Notes: generated by a model from the letters alone, not told the origin. Counted from the first letter of the stretch, positions 1-5,977 are shown. The stretch: DNA of 6,716 nt from Zymomonas sp. (GCA_027489105.1 JAIYAJ010000191.1:1-6716); one strand, 5' to 3'. Program-made: numbers and translations.

Positions 1-647
1 AGCGGATCAAGGCGGCGGTGCAGGCACTGACCGGCGGCAAGACCGCGTTCGACGTCAAGCTGGTCCAGATGGTCCGGCTGCTGCGCGGCGGCGAGCCGGT
101 GAAGATGTCGAAGCGGTCGGGCAGCTTCGTCACGCTGGCCGACGTGGTCCGCGAAGTGGGTAAGGACGTGGTGCGCTTCACCATGCTCACCCGCAAGGCC
201 GACGCCCAGATGGATTTCGACTTCGCCAAGGTGGTCGAGGCGTCGAAGGACAATCCCGTCTTCTACGTCCAATATGCCCATGCGCGCGGACGTTCGCTCC
301 ATCGGCGCGCGGCCGAGGCGGGGATCGACCTGACGCCGGCAGCCGATCTCGACCTGCTCGACGCGGAGGAACTCGCGCTGGTCAAGCTCGCGGCGCAATT
401 CCCCCGGATCGTCGAGAGCGCGGCGCAGGCGCATGAGCCGCACCGCATCGCCTTCTACCTCTATGATCTGGCAGCGATGTTCCACGCGCTGTGGAACCGG
501 GGCAATGACGACCCGGCCCGTCGCTTCCTGCTCACCGACAGGCCCGAAATCACCCGCGCCCGGCTGGCGCTGAGCGATGCGATCGGGCAGATTATCCGCA
601 ACGGCCTCGCCGTCATGGGCGTCTCGGCCGCCGAGGAGATGCAGTAG
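1..647 (+). CDS. argS: Arginyl-tRNA synthetase, C-terminal part (5' end outside window)
   Basis: Class I aminoacyl-tRNA synthetase that charges tRNA-Arg with arginine in the cytoplasm. The reading frame is open from base 3, so the gene enters from the left; about 214 of the usual 550-590 residues are visible. The KMSKR form of the class I KMSKS loop, which stabilises the aminoacyl-adenylate transition state, lies at bases 102-116 and is followed by SGSFVTL. Further on, [14 protein letters not shown] (about bases 246-290) is a conserved ArgS segment leading into the helical DALR anticodon-binding domain, which fills the rest to the TAG at 645-647. The GTG at base 18 is only an internal Val codon, not a start. 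The stop directly abuts the ATG of the next gene, whose AGGAG ribosome site lies inside argS, so the two are probably co-translated. Identification is secure; the catalytic HIGH region is not in view. Confidence 0.96.
   Translation, partial: RIKAAVQALTGGKTAFDVKLVQMVRLLRGGEPVKMSKRSGSFVTLADVVREVGKDVVRFTMLTRKADAQMDFDFAKVVEASKDNPVFYVQYAHARGRSLHRRAAEAGIDLTPAADLDLLDAEELALVKLAAQFPRIVESAAQAHEPHRIAFYLYDLAAMFHALWNRGNDDPARRFLLTDRPEITRARLALSDAIGQIIRNGLAVMGVSAAEEMQ
634..638 (+). promoter_or_regulatory. Ribosome binding site of the SPOR-domain gene
   Basis: AGGAG nine bases before the ATG at 648, located inside the last codons of argS. It supports 648 as the true start and coupling of the SPOR gene to argS translation. 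Confidence 0.7.
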
Positions 648-1451
648 ATGGCGGATTATTCGCGCGACAGGCTCGGTCCTCAGGACGAGGATCGCCTGCC
701 GTGGCTCGAGCCGGTCGAGGAAGAATATGACGAGCCGACGGGTCTCACGACCCCGAAGCTGATCATCTGGCTGGTCGCGGCGCTGGCCGTCGCTGGTCTG
801 GTCGTCGGCGGCTTCTTCTGGCTGCGCCAGCGCGACGCGTCGACTGCGGGCGACGGTTCGCTGATCCAGGCGCCCGACAGCTATTATAAAGAGCGCCCGG
901 GCAATGAGAGCGCGCCCGAGGATGGGGACGAGATCGTCTACAGCGCCAGCAAGGGCAATGAAGTCGAGAGCGTGATCGACATCAGCGGCGCCGCCGAGAC
1001 CCCGGTCAACGTCGATCGGCCGCAGCCTGCGCCGCCTGCCCCGACCATGGCGGCCCCCGCACCCGCCCCGGTCCAGAAAGCTGTGGCACCGACGCCGAAG
1101 CCCGCGCCCCCTGCCCCGCGTGCGGCGGCGAGCGTGGACGAGACGGTCGTGAAGCAGGCGGCCAAGCCCGCAGCCAAGCCCAAGCCCGCCCCGGTAACGA
1201 CACCCGCGCCGTCCGAACCGGCCAATGGCTCCACCGTGCAGCTGGGCGCCTTCTCCAGCCAGGCCAAGGCCAATGCCGCGTGGAAGACGCTGTCGGGTCG
1301 CTTCTCCTTCCTGTCCGGGCTTACCCAGTCGGTGGTCCCGGTGCAGTCGGGCGACAAGACCCTCTATCGCCTGCGGGCGACAGGCGGCAACGGAGCGGAC
1401 ATCTGCAAGCGCCTCAAGGTGGCCGGCGAGAGCTGCTCGATCATTGGATGA
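648..1451 (+). CDS. Single-pass membrane protein with C-terminal SPOR domain, FtsN-like
   Basis: 267 residues with a clear layout: an acidic cytoplasmic N-terminus (1-36), one transmembrane helix (about 38-59, flanked by K37 and R60), a long periplasmic linker rich in Pro, Ala and Lys (about 118-190), and a SPOR domain from S195 to the end, starting STVQLGAFSS and ending CSIIG. SPOR domains bind denuded glycan strands at division septa, and this topology is that of FtsN, the divisome activator. In Caulobacter the FtsN-like protein is, as I recall, also encoded beside argS and nagZ, which favours that role; sequence alone cannot distinguish FtsN from other SPOR proteins. The ATG touches the argS stop and has a good AGGAG upstream. 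Low-complexity linkers like this one evolve fast, so only the ends should align to homologues. Confidence 0.9.
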   Translation: MADYSRDRLGPQDEDRLPWLEPVEEEYDEPTGLTTPKLIIWLVAALAVAGLVVGGFFWLRQRDASTAGDGSLIQAPDSYYKERPGNESAPEDGDEIVYSASKGNEVESVIDISGAAETPVNVDRPQPAPPAPTMAAPAPAPVQKAVAPTPKPAPPAPRAAASVDETVVKQAAKPAAKPKPAPVTTPAPSEPANGSTVQLGAFSSQAKANAAWKTLSGRFSFLSGLTQSVVPVQSGDKTLYRLRATGGNGADICKRLKVAGESCSIIG

Positions 1452-1476
1452 CGGCGCGCATCGGCGGGACGCCGTC
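1450..1476 (+). other. Possible hairpin in the SPOR gene / nagZ gap
   Basis: GACGGCG (1450-1456) and CGCCGTC (1470-1476) can form a 7-bp stem with a 13-base loop that begins in the stop codon of the SPOR gene. No T-run follows, so it is not an intrinsic terminator. In DNA this GC-rich it may be chance; it could reduce read-through or protect an mRNA 3' end. Confidence 0.25.
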
Positions 1477-1514
1477 GCGTTCCGCCGCGCGACCTTTCGA
1501 CGAATGGACTGACC

Positions 1515-2534
1515 ATGGCGATGACGCCCCTGTTTCTCGGCCTGGCCGGCACCACGCTCAGCGATGCCGAGCGCGGCTTCTTCCGCGAGCTCGACCCGGC
1601 CGGCTTCATCCTGTTCAAACGCAATGTCGAGGATCCGGAGCAGCTCCGCGCGCTGACGGATTCGTTGCGCACCCTGTCGGGTCGCGACGATCTGCCGATC
1701 CTGATCGACCAGGAGGGTGGCCGGGTCGCGCGGATGCAGCCACCGCATTGGCCGGCTTTCCCGAAAGCCGAGCTGTTCGACCGGCTCTATGACATCGCGC
1801 CGATGACGGCGATCGAAGCAGCGCGTCATAATGCCCAGGCTATTGCGGCGATGCTGCGTCAGGTCGGGATCAACGTCGACTGCCTGCCGCTGCTCGACGT
1901 ACGCCAGCCGGGCGCGCACGACATCATCGGCGACCGTGCGCTGGGCGCCGAGCCGCTTCGCGTGGCAGCGATGGGCCGCGCGGTGATCGAGGGCCTGCGC
2001 GCAGGCGGTGCGGTCGGCGTGGTCAAGCATGTTCCCGGCCATGGCCGGGCGATGGCCGACAGCCATATCGAACTGCCTGTCGTCGATGCCGATGCCGATG
2101 CGCTGGAGACCGATCTGGCCCCCTTCATCAAGCTTGCCGACGCGCCGATGGCGATGACCGCCCATGTCGTCTACCCGGCCTGGGATAGCGAGCATTGCGC
2201 CAGCCTGTCGCCCACCATCATCGCCGAGATCATTCGCGGCCGCATCGGCTTCGACGGCCTGCTGATGTCCGACGATCTGGGCATGCACGCGCTGACCGGA
2301 GATTTCGGCAGCCGCGCCGCTTCAGTGCTGGCCGCAGGCTGCGATATCGCGCTGCACTGTTCGGGCGACATGGCGGAGATGGAGGCGATCGCCAAAGCGG
2401 TCGGCCCGATCGAGGCTCCGGCGCAAAGCCGACTTGCCCGGGCCATGGCGACGATCGAAGGCCACACCGGCGCGGATGACGTCGCGCAGCTGATCGCCAA
2501 GCGCGATGCGCTGATGGCGGTCTTGCCGGCCTGA
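1515..2534 (+). CDS. nagZ: Beta-N-acetylhexosaminidase NagZ (glycoside hydrolase family 3)
   Basis: Cytoplasmic peptidoglycan-recycling enzyme that removes the GlcNAc from GlcNAc-1,6-anhydroMurNAc-peptides imported from wall turnover; its product can act as an inducer of AmpC-type beta-lactamases in species that have that circuit. The 339 residues match the family length for a single TIM-barrel domain. Visible motifs are DQEGGRVARM (from D65), the GH3 NagZ signature KHVPGHG-x4-DSH (171-184) that holds the catalytic Asp/His dyad on a mobile loop (D182, H184), and MSDDLGM around 253, where the Asp after Ser (D253) should be the nucleophile. No catalytic residue is missing. The start at 1515 is 63 bases after the SPOR stop with only a weak purine stretch ahead of it, so it is less certain than the product. 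It probably belongs to the argS-scpB transcription unit. Confidence 0.96.
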   Translation: MAMTPLFLGLAGTTLSDAERGFFRELDPAGFILFKRNVEDPEQLRALTDSLRTLSGRDDLPILIDQEGGRVARMQPPHWPAFPKAELFDRLYDIAPMTAIEAARHNAQAIAAMLRQVGINVDCLPLLDVRQPGAHDIIGDRALGAEPLRVAAMGRAVIEGLRAGGAVGVVKHVPGHGRAMADSHIELPVVDADADALETDLAPFIKLADAPMAMTAHVVYPAWDSEHCASLSPTIIAEIIRGRIGFDGLLMSDDLGMHALTGDFGSRAASVLAAGCDIALHCSGDMAEMEAIAKAVGPIEAPAQSRLARAMATIEGHTGADDVAQLIAKRDALMAVLPA

Positions 2535-2535
2535 T

Positions 2536-2573
2536 CCCGCCAGTCGGCCAGGTTCCGCTGTTTCCTTGGCGGG
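2536..2573 (+). other. Weak inverted repeat in the nagZ / scpA gap
   Basis: CCCGCCA (2536-2542) and TGGCGGG (2567-2573) form a 7-bp stem, with one possible G-U extension, around a 23-25 base loop just after the nagZ stop. No T-run follows, so termination is unlikely; partial attenuation between nagZ and scpA is possible but unsupported. Confidence 0.25.
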
Positions 2574-2596
2574 CGAATCCTGATTAACTCCCCGCG

Positions 2597-3364
2597 ATGG
2601 GGGAAGACGACGACACTCTGGACCTGCCGCTGGCGGACGGGCGCCCCGATGAGGTGCTCACGCTCGACCTCGACGGATGGGAAGGGCCGCTCGATCTGCT
2701 GCTCAGCCTCGCCCGCGCGCAGAAGGTCGATCTTGCGAAGATCTCGATCCTGGCGCTGACCGAGCAATATCTGTCCTTCATCGACAATGCGAAGGCGCTG
2801 AAGCTGGAGATCGCGGCCGACTATCTCGTGATGGCGGCGTGGCTCGCCTATCTCAAATCCTGCCTGCTGCTGCCCAAGGACCCCGAGGTCGAACCCAGTC
2901 CCGAGGAACTGGCGCTGCGGTTGCAATTGCGGCTCCAACGCCTTCAGGCGATGCGTGAGGCCGGCGCGCGACTGATGGCGCGCGACAGGCTCGGCCGGGA
3001 CGTGTTCGGCCGGGGCGCACCGGAGGGGCTGAAAGTCGTTCGGAAGGCTGCGTGGGATGCCAATATCTACGACCTCATCTCGGCCTATGGCGCCGTCCGC
3101 GCGCGCGCCGAACCGCCGATCCATATCGTCCAGCGCCGACCGGTGATGACGCTCGAACAGGCGATCGAGCGGGTATCGCGGATGATCGGCGCGCTGATCG
3201 ACTGGACCAGTCTTGAGGCTTTCATCCCCGTCGAGGCGCAGGGGGATTATCGCCGTTCGGCGCTCGCCTCGAGCTTCCTGGCCGCGCTCGAACTGGCCAA
3301 GCAGGGGCGCTTGTCGCTGGCGCAGGAAGAGCCTTTCGCCCCGCTGCTCGTACGGAGCGCATAG
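2597..3364 (+). CDS. scpA: Segregation and condensation protein A (kleisin subunit)
   Basis: Kleisin of the Smc-ScpA-ScpB condensin, which bridges the two Smc heads and, with ScpB, organises and segregates the chromosome. The 255 residues show the N-terminal kleisin signature WEGPLDLLL (W28-L36) followed by KVDLAKISI and by the hydrophobic helix AADYLVMAAWLAYLKSCLLLP (from 73, just over 20 residues; key elements ADYL, AYLKS), which contacts the Smc neck. A charged, helical middle (about 95-160) leads to a C-terminal winged helix (about 165-245) that binds the other Smc head. An in-frame TAA at 2585-2587 makes 2597 the earliest possible start; no clear ribosome site precedes it, and a GTG near residue 20 is an alternative. 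The stop overlaps the scpB start by one base, as expected for obligate partners. Confidence 0.96.
   Translation: MGEDDDTLDLPLADGRPDEVLTLDLDGWEGPLDLLLSLARAQKVDLAKISILALTEQYLSFIDNAKALKLEIAADYLVMAAWLAYLKSCLLLPKDPEVEPSPEELALRLQLRLQRLQAMREAGARLMARDRLGRDVFGRGAPEGLKVVRKAAWDANIYDLISAYGAVRARAEPPIHIVQRRPVMTLEQAIERVSRMIGALIDWTSLEAFIPVEAQGDYRRSALASSFLAALELAKQGRLSLAQEEPFAPLLVRSA
3354..3357 (+). promoter_or_regulatory. Ribosome binding site of scpB supporting a GTG start
   Basis: GGAG six bases before the GTG at 3364, inside the last codons of scpA. It supports the one-base TAGTG overlap as the real junction. Confidence 0.6.
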
Positions 3365-3963
3365 TGATCGAGGAACCCGACGATCTGCTGCGCGCCCTCG
3401 AAGCGGCTCTTTTCGCCGCCGAAGCTCCGATGACGCCGGCTGAGCTGATGGCGGTGATCGGCGCCGAACAGCTTGGCGATGCCCTCCCCCGCCTTGCGCG
3501 CCTCTATGCCGGGCGTGGCATCGAATTGGTCGAGCGCGGCGGGCGCTGGCATTTCCAGACGGCGGCCGACCTCGCCCATATCCTGCGCCGGACCCGCGAG
3601 GAACCGCGCAAGCTGAGCCGTGCGGGCATCGAGACGCTGGCGATCATCGCCTATCATGAGCCGGTCAGCCGGGCAGAGATCGAGGCGATACGCGGCGTCC
3701 AGATATCGAAGGGCACGATCGACGTCCTGCTCGAGGCAGGCTGGATCCGCCCGGCGGGTCGGCGCGAGACGCCGGGTCGGCCGCTGCTCTACGCCACGAC
3801 CCCCGCCTTTCTCACCCATTTCGGCCTGCAGAACCGTCGCGACCTGCCCGGTATCGCCGATCTCAAGGCCGCCGGCCTGCTCGATCCGGTCGATCTGGCC
3901 TTCGAACAGCTGCAGATGGAGACCGGCGGGCCGGACGATCCCGACGGCGGCGACGCCGACTAG
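3364..3963 (+). CDS. scpB: Segregation and condensation protein B
   Basis: Partner of ScpA; a dimer of ScpB binds the middle of the kleisin in the Smc complex. The 199 residues contain two winged-helix domains (about 4-75 and 85-155). The most diagnostic stretches are [20 protein letters not shown] (84-103), the IRGV segment (109-112) and the [19 protein letters not shown] region (132-150) with the downstream FGL. The C-terminal tail (from about 185) is acidic and Asp/Gly-rich. The start is GTG, overlapping the scpA stop by one base, with GGAG at proper spacing. The gene ends at a TAG that opens a GC-rich hairpin, followed by 152 bases without a gene before tatA. Confidence 0.96.
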   Translation: MIEEPDDLLRALEAALFAAEAPMTPAELMAVIGAEQLGDALPRLARLYAGRGIELVERGGRWHFQTAADLAHILRRTREEPRKLSRAGIETLAIIAYHEPVSRAEIEAIRGVQISKGTIDVLLEAGWIRPAGRRETPGRPLLYATTPAFLTHFGLQNRRDLPGIADLKAAGLLDPVDLAFEQLQMETGGPDDPDGGDAD

Positions 3964-3991
3964 CGGTCAGCAGCGGGGCCGCTGTCACCGC
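3963..3991 (+). other. GC-rich hairpin at the scpB 3' end
   Basis: Outer arms GCGGT (3963-3967) / ACCGC (3987-3991) and inner arms CAGCGG (3971-3976) / CCGCTG (3979-3984) form a two-part stem separated by a small internal loop, starting at the scpB stop. No T-run follows (CCTGTCGC), so it is not a canonical intrinsic terminator. It may stabilise the upstream mRNA end or form part of a factor-dependent stop before the tat genes. Confidence 0.4.
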
Positions 3992-4063
3992 CCTGTCGCA
4001 TATCTGTACCAAGGGAAGCTCCTCCGCCGGCCCGCCCGCCACGCCAATACGCAGCCTGCGCCA

Positions 4064-4092
4064 TTGCGATTGGCAGGGGCAGGGCTTAAATG
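4064..4092 (+). promoter_or_regulatory. Candidate housekeeping promoter for tatABC
   Basis: TTGCGA (4064-4069) and TTAAAT (4086-4091), 16 bases apart, or TAAATG with a 17-base spacer, lie just upstream of the tatA ribosome site. The -35 element is good and the -10 poor. It is the only AT-rich patch in the 152-base scpB-tatA gap, which is why I propose it; unproven. Confidence 0.3.
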
Positions 4093-4103
4093 GAGGCTAT
4101 TCT

Positions 4104-4108
4104 AGGAG
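4104..4108 (+). promoter_or_regulatory. Ribosome binding site of tatA
   Basis: AGGAG seven bases before the ATG at 4116, the clearest Shine-Dalgarno site of the tat genes. tatB and tatC have none this good, which fits the known excess of TatA over TatB and TatC. Confidence 0.8.
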
Positions 4109-4115
4109 ATTTTCC

Positions 4116-4373
4116 ATGGGCGGTTTCGGCATTTGGCATTGGCTCGTCGTCGGTATTGTTGTGCTTCTGCTGTTCGGCAAGGGGCGCTTCTCCGATATGA
4201 TGGGTGACGTCGCCAAGGGCATCAAGAGCTTCAAGAAGGGCATGTCGGAAGAGGACGAGACGACGTCTGCAGCGCCGCACCAGCCCGCCCCCCGCCTGCA
4301 GCAGCAGCCGCCGCTGGAGCCCAGCGCCGAGCAGCGACTGCAGCCGATGCAGGACGACAGGCCCAAGAACTGA
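4116..4373 (+). CDS. tatA: Twin-arginine translocase subunit TatA
   Basis: Pore-forming or membrane-weakening subunit of the Tat system, which exports folded proteins with twin-arginine signals across the inner membrane; TatA oligomerises onto the substrate-loaded TatBC complex. The 85 residues show the classic build: a short hydrophobic helix (about 6-20), the FGKGRF hinge (F20-G21), an amphipathic helix with alternating Lys (about 24-42, including [13 protein letters not shown]), and an unstructured Gln/Pro-rich acidic tail. Placement before tatB and tatC and the FG hinge separate it from TatB. A strong AGGAG at seven bases fixes the start. Confidence 0.96.
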   Translation: MGGFGIWHWLVVGIVVLLLFGKGRFSDMMGDVAKGIKSFKKGMSEEDETTSAAPHQPAPRLQQQPPLEPSAEQRLQPMQDDRPKN

Positions 4374-4374
4374 T

Positions 4375-4399
4375 CGCGACCCGATTCCTTACGGTCGCG
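4375..4399 (+). promoter_or_regulatory. Hairpin masking the tatB start region
   Basis: CGCGACC (4375-4381) and GGTCGCG (4393-4399) are perfect 7-base complementary arms around an 11-base loop. They fill almost all of the 30-base tatA-tatB gap and end five bases before the tatB ATG, exactly where its ribosome site should be. The structure itself is seen in the sequence; a role in damping tatB translation relative to tatA is inference. Confidence 0.5.
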
Positions 4400-4403
4400 C
4401 TCC

Positions 4404-4811
4404 ATGCTGGACATCGCCCCTACTGAACTTCTGCTCGTTGCCGTCGTCGCCCTGGTGGTCATAGGTCCCAAGGACCTGCCCAAGGCCATGCGCGTCGTCG
4501 GTCAGTGGATAGCCCGTGCGCGCGGTGTCGCGCGCCATTTCCGCTCGGGCATCGATGAGATGATCCGCCAGTCCGAACTGGAGGAAATGGAGAAGAAGTG
4601 GGCGGCCGAAAATGCGCGCATCATGCGCGAGCACCCGCCCCAGCCCGCCGCCGAGGCGGATCCGCATAGCGACATGATCGCGATCGGCGCGCAGCCCGTT
4701 CCCGCCGAAACCGCGGTCCAGCCCCCGACCGAAGTTGCCATGACCGATCCGGCTCCGGAGACCGTCTCCGCCACCGACACTCCGAATCAGAAGCCGCACC
4801 CGCAGACATGA
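4404..4811 (+). CDS. tatB: Twin-arginine translocase subunit TatB
   Basis: Receptor-complex subunit that works with TatC to bind twin-arginine signal peptides at the inner membrane. The 135 residues begin MLDIAPTELLLVAVVALVVI, with the conserved polar Glu near residue 8 inside the membrane helix, followed by the GPKDLPKAMR hinge typical of TatB (GP rather than the FG of TatA). A long charged amphipathic helix (about 27-75, with RSGIDEMIRQSELEEMEKKW) leads into a Pro/Ala/Thr-rich disordered tail. No convincing Shine-Dalgarno site precedes the ATG, and a hairpin occupies that space. The stop overlaps the tatC start in an ATGA, so tatC translation is probably coupled to tatB. Confidence 0.96.
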   Translation: MLDIAPTELLLVAVVALVVIGPKDLPKAMRVVGQWIARARGVARHFRSGIDEMIRQSELEEMEKKWAAENARIMREHPPQPAAEADPHSDMIAIGAQPVPAETAVQPPTEVAMTDPAPETVSATDTPNQKPHPQT

Positions 4812-5569
4812 CCGATCTGGACGAAACCCGCGCGCCGCTTCTCGATCATCTGCTCGAACTGCGGCGGCGGCTGCTGATGTCGCTGGCGGCGCTGGGCATA
4901 TGCTTCGGCATCTGCCTCTATTTCGCGCGACCTATCTTCGCCTTCCTGGTCCAGCCGCTGCTGCGCGCCAACCAGAGCAAGCTGATCTACACGCAGATTT
5001 TCGAGGCCTTCTTCGTCGAGATCAAGGTCGCTTTCTTCGCGGCGATGATGCTCGCCTTTCCCATCATCGCGAACCAGGTCTGGCAGTTCGTGGCGCCGGG
5101 CCTCTACCGCAACGAACGCCGCGCGCTGCTTCCCTTCATATTCGCGACTCCCGTGCTGTTCACGACAGGAGCCGCGCTGGCCTATTATGTCGCCATCCCG
5201 GTCGCTCTGCGCTTCCTGCTCGGCTTTCAGGGCAATCTCGGCGGCGTCCAGCAGGAGGCGCTGCCCGGCGTCGGCAATTACCTCTCCTTCGTGATGCAGT
5301 TCCTCTTCGGCTTCGGGATATCCTTCCTGCTGCCGGTGCTGATCATGCTGCTGGAGCGGGCCGGCGTCGTGACCCGCAAGCAGCTGGTCGGCGCACGGCG
5401 TTACGCGATCGTCGGCGCCTTTGCCGTCGCTGCGGTTCTTACCCCGCCCGATGTCGGATCGCAGCTGCTGCTCGCGATCCCGCTGGTCTTTCTTTACGAA
5501 CTCGGTCTGGTTGGCATCTGGCTTACCGAGCGCAGCCGCGCCAAACAGAAAGAGCCCGAGACGGCCTGA
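4808..5569 (+). CDS. tatC: Twin-arginine translocase subunit TatC
   Basis: Six-helix core of the Tat receptor that directly recognises the twin-arginine motif. Of 253 residues, the N-terminal cytoplasmic motif HLLELRRRL is at 14-22; FVAPGLYRNERRALLPF (94-110) carries F94 and E103, which match the signal-peptide-binding Phe and Glu of E. coli TatC; and TPPDV (212-216) precedes the last helices. Membrane segments lie roughly at 23-40, 72-92, 108-136, 158-182, 199-211 and 217-237, and the C-terminus is charged and cytoplasmic. The position equivalent to the buried Glu170 of E. coli (in SFEVP) is Leu174 here (SFLLP), an oddity discussed in the findings. The start overlaps tatB by four bases (ATGA). 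The stop codon lies in the loop of a strong terminator hairpin. Confidence 0.97.
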   Translation: MTDLDETRAPLLDHLLELRRRLLMSLAALGICFGICLYFARPIFAFLVQPLLRANQSKLIYTQIFEAFFVEIKVAFFAAMMLAFPIIANQVWQFVAPGLYRNERRALLPFIFATPVLFTTGAALAYYVAIPVALRFLLGFQGNLGGVQQEALPGVGNYLSFVMQFLFGFGISFLLPVLIMLLERAGVVTRKQLVGARRYAIVGAFAVAAVLTPPDVGSQLLLAIPLVFLYELGLVGIWLTERSRAKQKEPETA

Positions 5570-5583
5570 CCGTCCCGGGCTCT
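5551..5583. terminator. Bidirectional terminator between tatC (+) and the entericidin gene (-)
   Basis: AGAGCCCG (5551-5558) pairs with CGGGCTCT (5576-5583), and GACGG (5560-5564) with CCGTC (5570-5574), interrupted only by one A-C mismatch; the five-base loop contains the tatC TGA. On the + strand the tail is CCTTCCCGACCTTT, poor in T. On the - strand it is TTCTGTTTGG, a better T-rich tail. It therefore looks most effective for the leftward entericidin transcript but probably serves both convergent genes. Confidence 0.75.
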
Positions 5584-5609
5584 CCTTCCCGACCTTTCGG
5601 CCGAATGCG

Positions 5610-5750
5610 TTACTTGACGTCGTTGGCGGCGTCCGAAACCGCGCGACCGGCGGACGAGACGTCCTTGCCGGCGCCTTCGACGGTGTTGCAGGCGGTCACA
5701 GAGAACAGCGACAGACCGGCGAAGGCGAGGACGATAGTGCGCTTCAACAT
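5610..5750 (-). CDS. Entericidin-family small lipoprotein
   Basis: 46-residue lipoprotein precursor. A basic MLKR start and hydrophobic stretch (5-18) lead to a lipobox, VTAC, with C21 as the lipidated residue; the mature part begins CNTVEGAGKD, the pattern of the entericidin A/B family (compare CNT-x-x-G-x-GED in enteric EcnA/EcnB), and ends with a small amphipathic helix. Entericidins are cell-envelope lipopeptides linked to stress and stationary phase; in E. coli EcnA/EcnB were described as antidote and toxin, but their role in alphaproteobacteria is not established and a toxin role should not be assumed. The start at 5750 is chosen over an in-frame ATG at 5852 because it gives a proper signal peptide and has GAGGG five bases upstream. 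It has its own EcfG-like promoter and converges on tatC. Confidence 0.9.
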   Translation of the reverse strand: MLKRTIVLAFAGLSLFSVTACNTVEGAGKDVSSAGRAVSDAANDVK

Positions 5751-5755
5751 GGCAA

Positions 5756-5760
5756 CCCTC
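5756..5760 (-). promoter_or_regulatory. Ribosome binding site fixing the entericidin start
   Basis: GAGGG on the - strand, five bases before the ATG at 5750. It decides in favour of the 46-residue lipoprotein over an 80-residue reading whose extra N-terminus would bury the signal peptide. Confidence 0.75.
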
Positions 5761-5805
5761 TTTCGAAAGAACTGAGGCCTCCCGATCCGGGAAGCTCGGT
5801 GAACA

Positions 5806-5830
5806 AATGCACAGAGGTTGGATCGGTTCC
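5806..5830 (-). promoter_or_regulatory. EcfG-type general stress promoter for the entericidin gene
   Basis: On the - strand GGAAC (5830-5826) is followed after exactly 16 bases by CATT (5809-5806). The alphaproteobacterial EcfG consensus is GGAAC-N16/17-CGTT, so this is one base off in the -10 element. Transcription would begin near 5799, giving a leader of about 50 bases before the ATG at 5750. An exact match to the same consensus 170 bases away strengthens the call. Confidence 0.65.
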
Positions 5831-5875
5831 GCTCATGACACAGAGCAGCCATTTCAACCCATTATCTATGCTGGA

Positions 5876-5971
5876 GAAAATTGGGGCCCGGTCACACACG
5901 GGGGGATAGGTGACCGGGCCCTTTGTTGGTTTGGATAGCGGGAGCGGGGGGGCAAAGCATCGCTATCCGAA
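5876..5971 (-). ncRNA. Putative EcfG-dependent small RNA with two C-rich hairpin loops, GsrN-like
   Basis: No reading frame fits the 227 bases between the kinase stop (6028) and the entericidin promoter, but the - strand has everything a small RNA needs. An exact GGAAC-N16-CGTT promoter ends at 5978, so the start should be near 5971. Hairpin 1 pairs GGATAGCG (5968-5961) with CGCTATCC (5940-5933) around a 20-base loop containing seven consecutive C. After an A-rich linker (AAACCAACAAA), hairpin 2 pairs two 12-base arms (5921-5910 and 5895-5884) around a 14-base loop with six consecutive C, followed by CAATTTTC. Predicted length is about 96 bases. Caulobacter GsrN is an sRNA activated by the EcfG-type sigma factor SigT that uses a C-rich 5' loop to pair with katG mRNA; promoter, size, two-hairpin layout and C-rich loop all agree. 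Homology to GsrN by sequence is not shown. Confidence 0.65.
5877..5921 (-). terminator. Intrinsic terminator of the putative sRNA
   Basis: A perfect 12-bp GC-rich stem (GGGCCCGGTCAC at 5921-5910 of the + strand's complement, pairing with 5895-5884) with a 14-base loop, followed on the - strand by CAATTTTC. It is also the best terminator available for the kinase gene that ends at 6028. In the + direction the tail is TTTGTTGGTTT, so it could work both ways, but no + strand gene ends nearby. Confidence 0.75.
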
Positions 5972-5977
5972 AATAAG

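Noticed and set aside
938..1357. 139-codon open frame on the - strand
   Set aside because: Antisense to the Pro/Ala linker and SPOR domain of the real gene; its Gly/Ala richness merely mirrors the linker codons.
2171..3124. 317-codon open frame on the - strand
   Set aside because: It runs antisense to the 3' end of nagZ and most of scpA, both firmly identified; long antisense frames are expected in high-GC DNA, and the translation is Arg-rich with no recognisable domain.
5760..5769. 10-base palindrome CTTTCGAAAG upstream of the entericidin ATG
   Set aside because: It could be an operator, but it overlaps the ribosome-site region, has no second copy in the window, and matches no known operator I can name.
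5751..5852. 34-residue N-terminal extension of the entericidin gene (start at 5852)
   Set aside because: It would place a basic, non-secretory segment before the lipoprotein signal, and would begin upstream of the proposed EcfG promoter; the start at 5750 has a ribosome site and a normal signal peptide.
5421..5909. 162-codon open frame on the + strand running past tatC
   Set aside because: It overlaps the end of tatC out of frame, crosses the terminator and the entericidin gene antisense, and has no known features.
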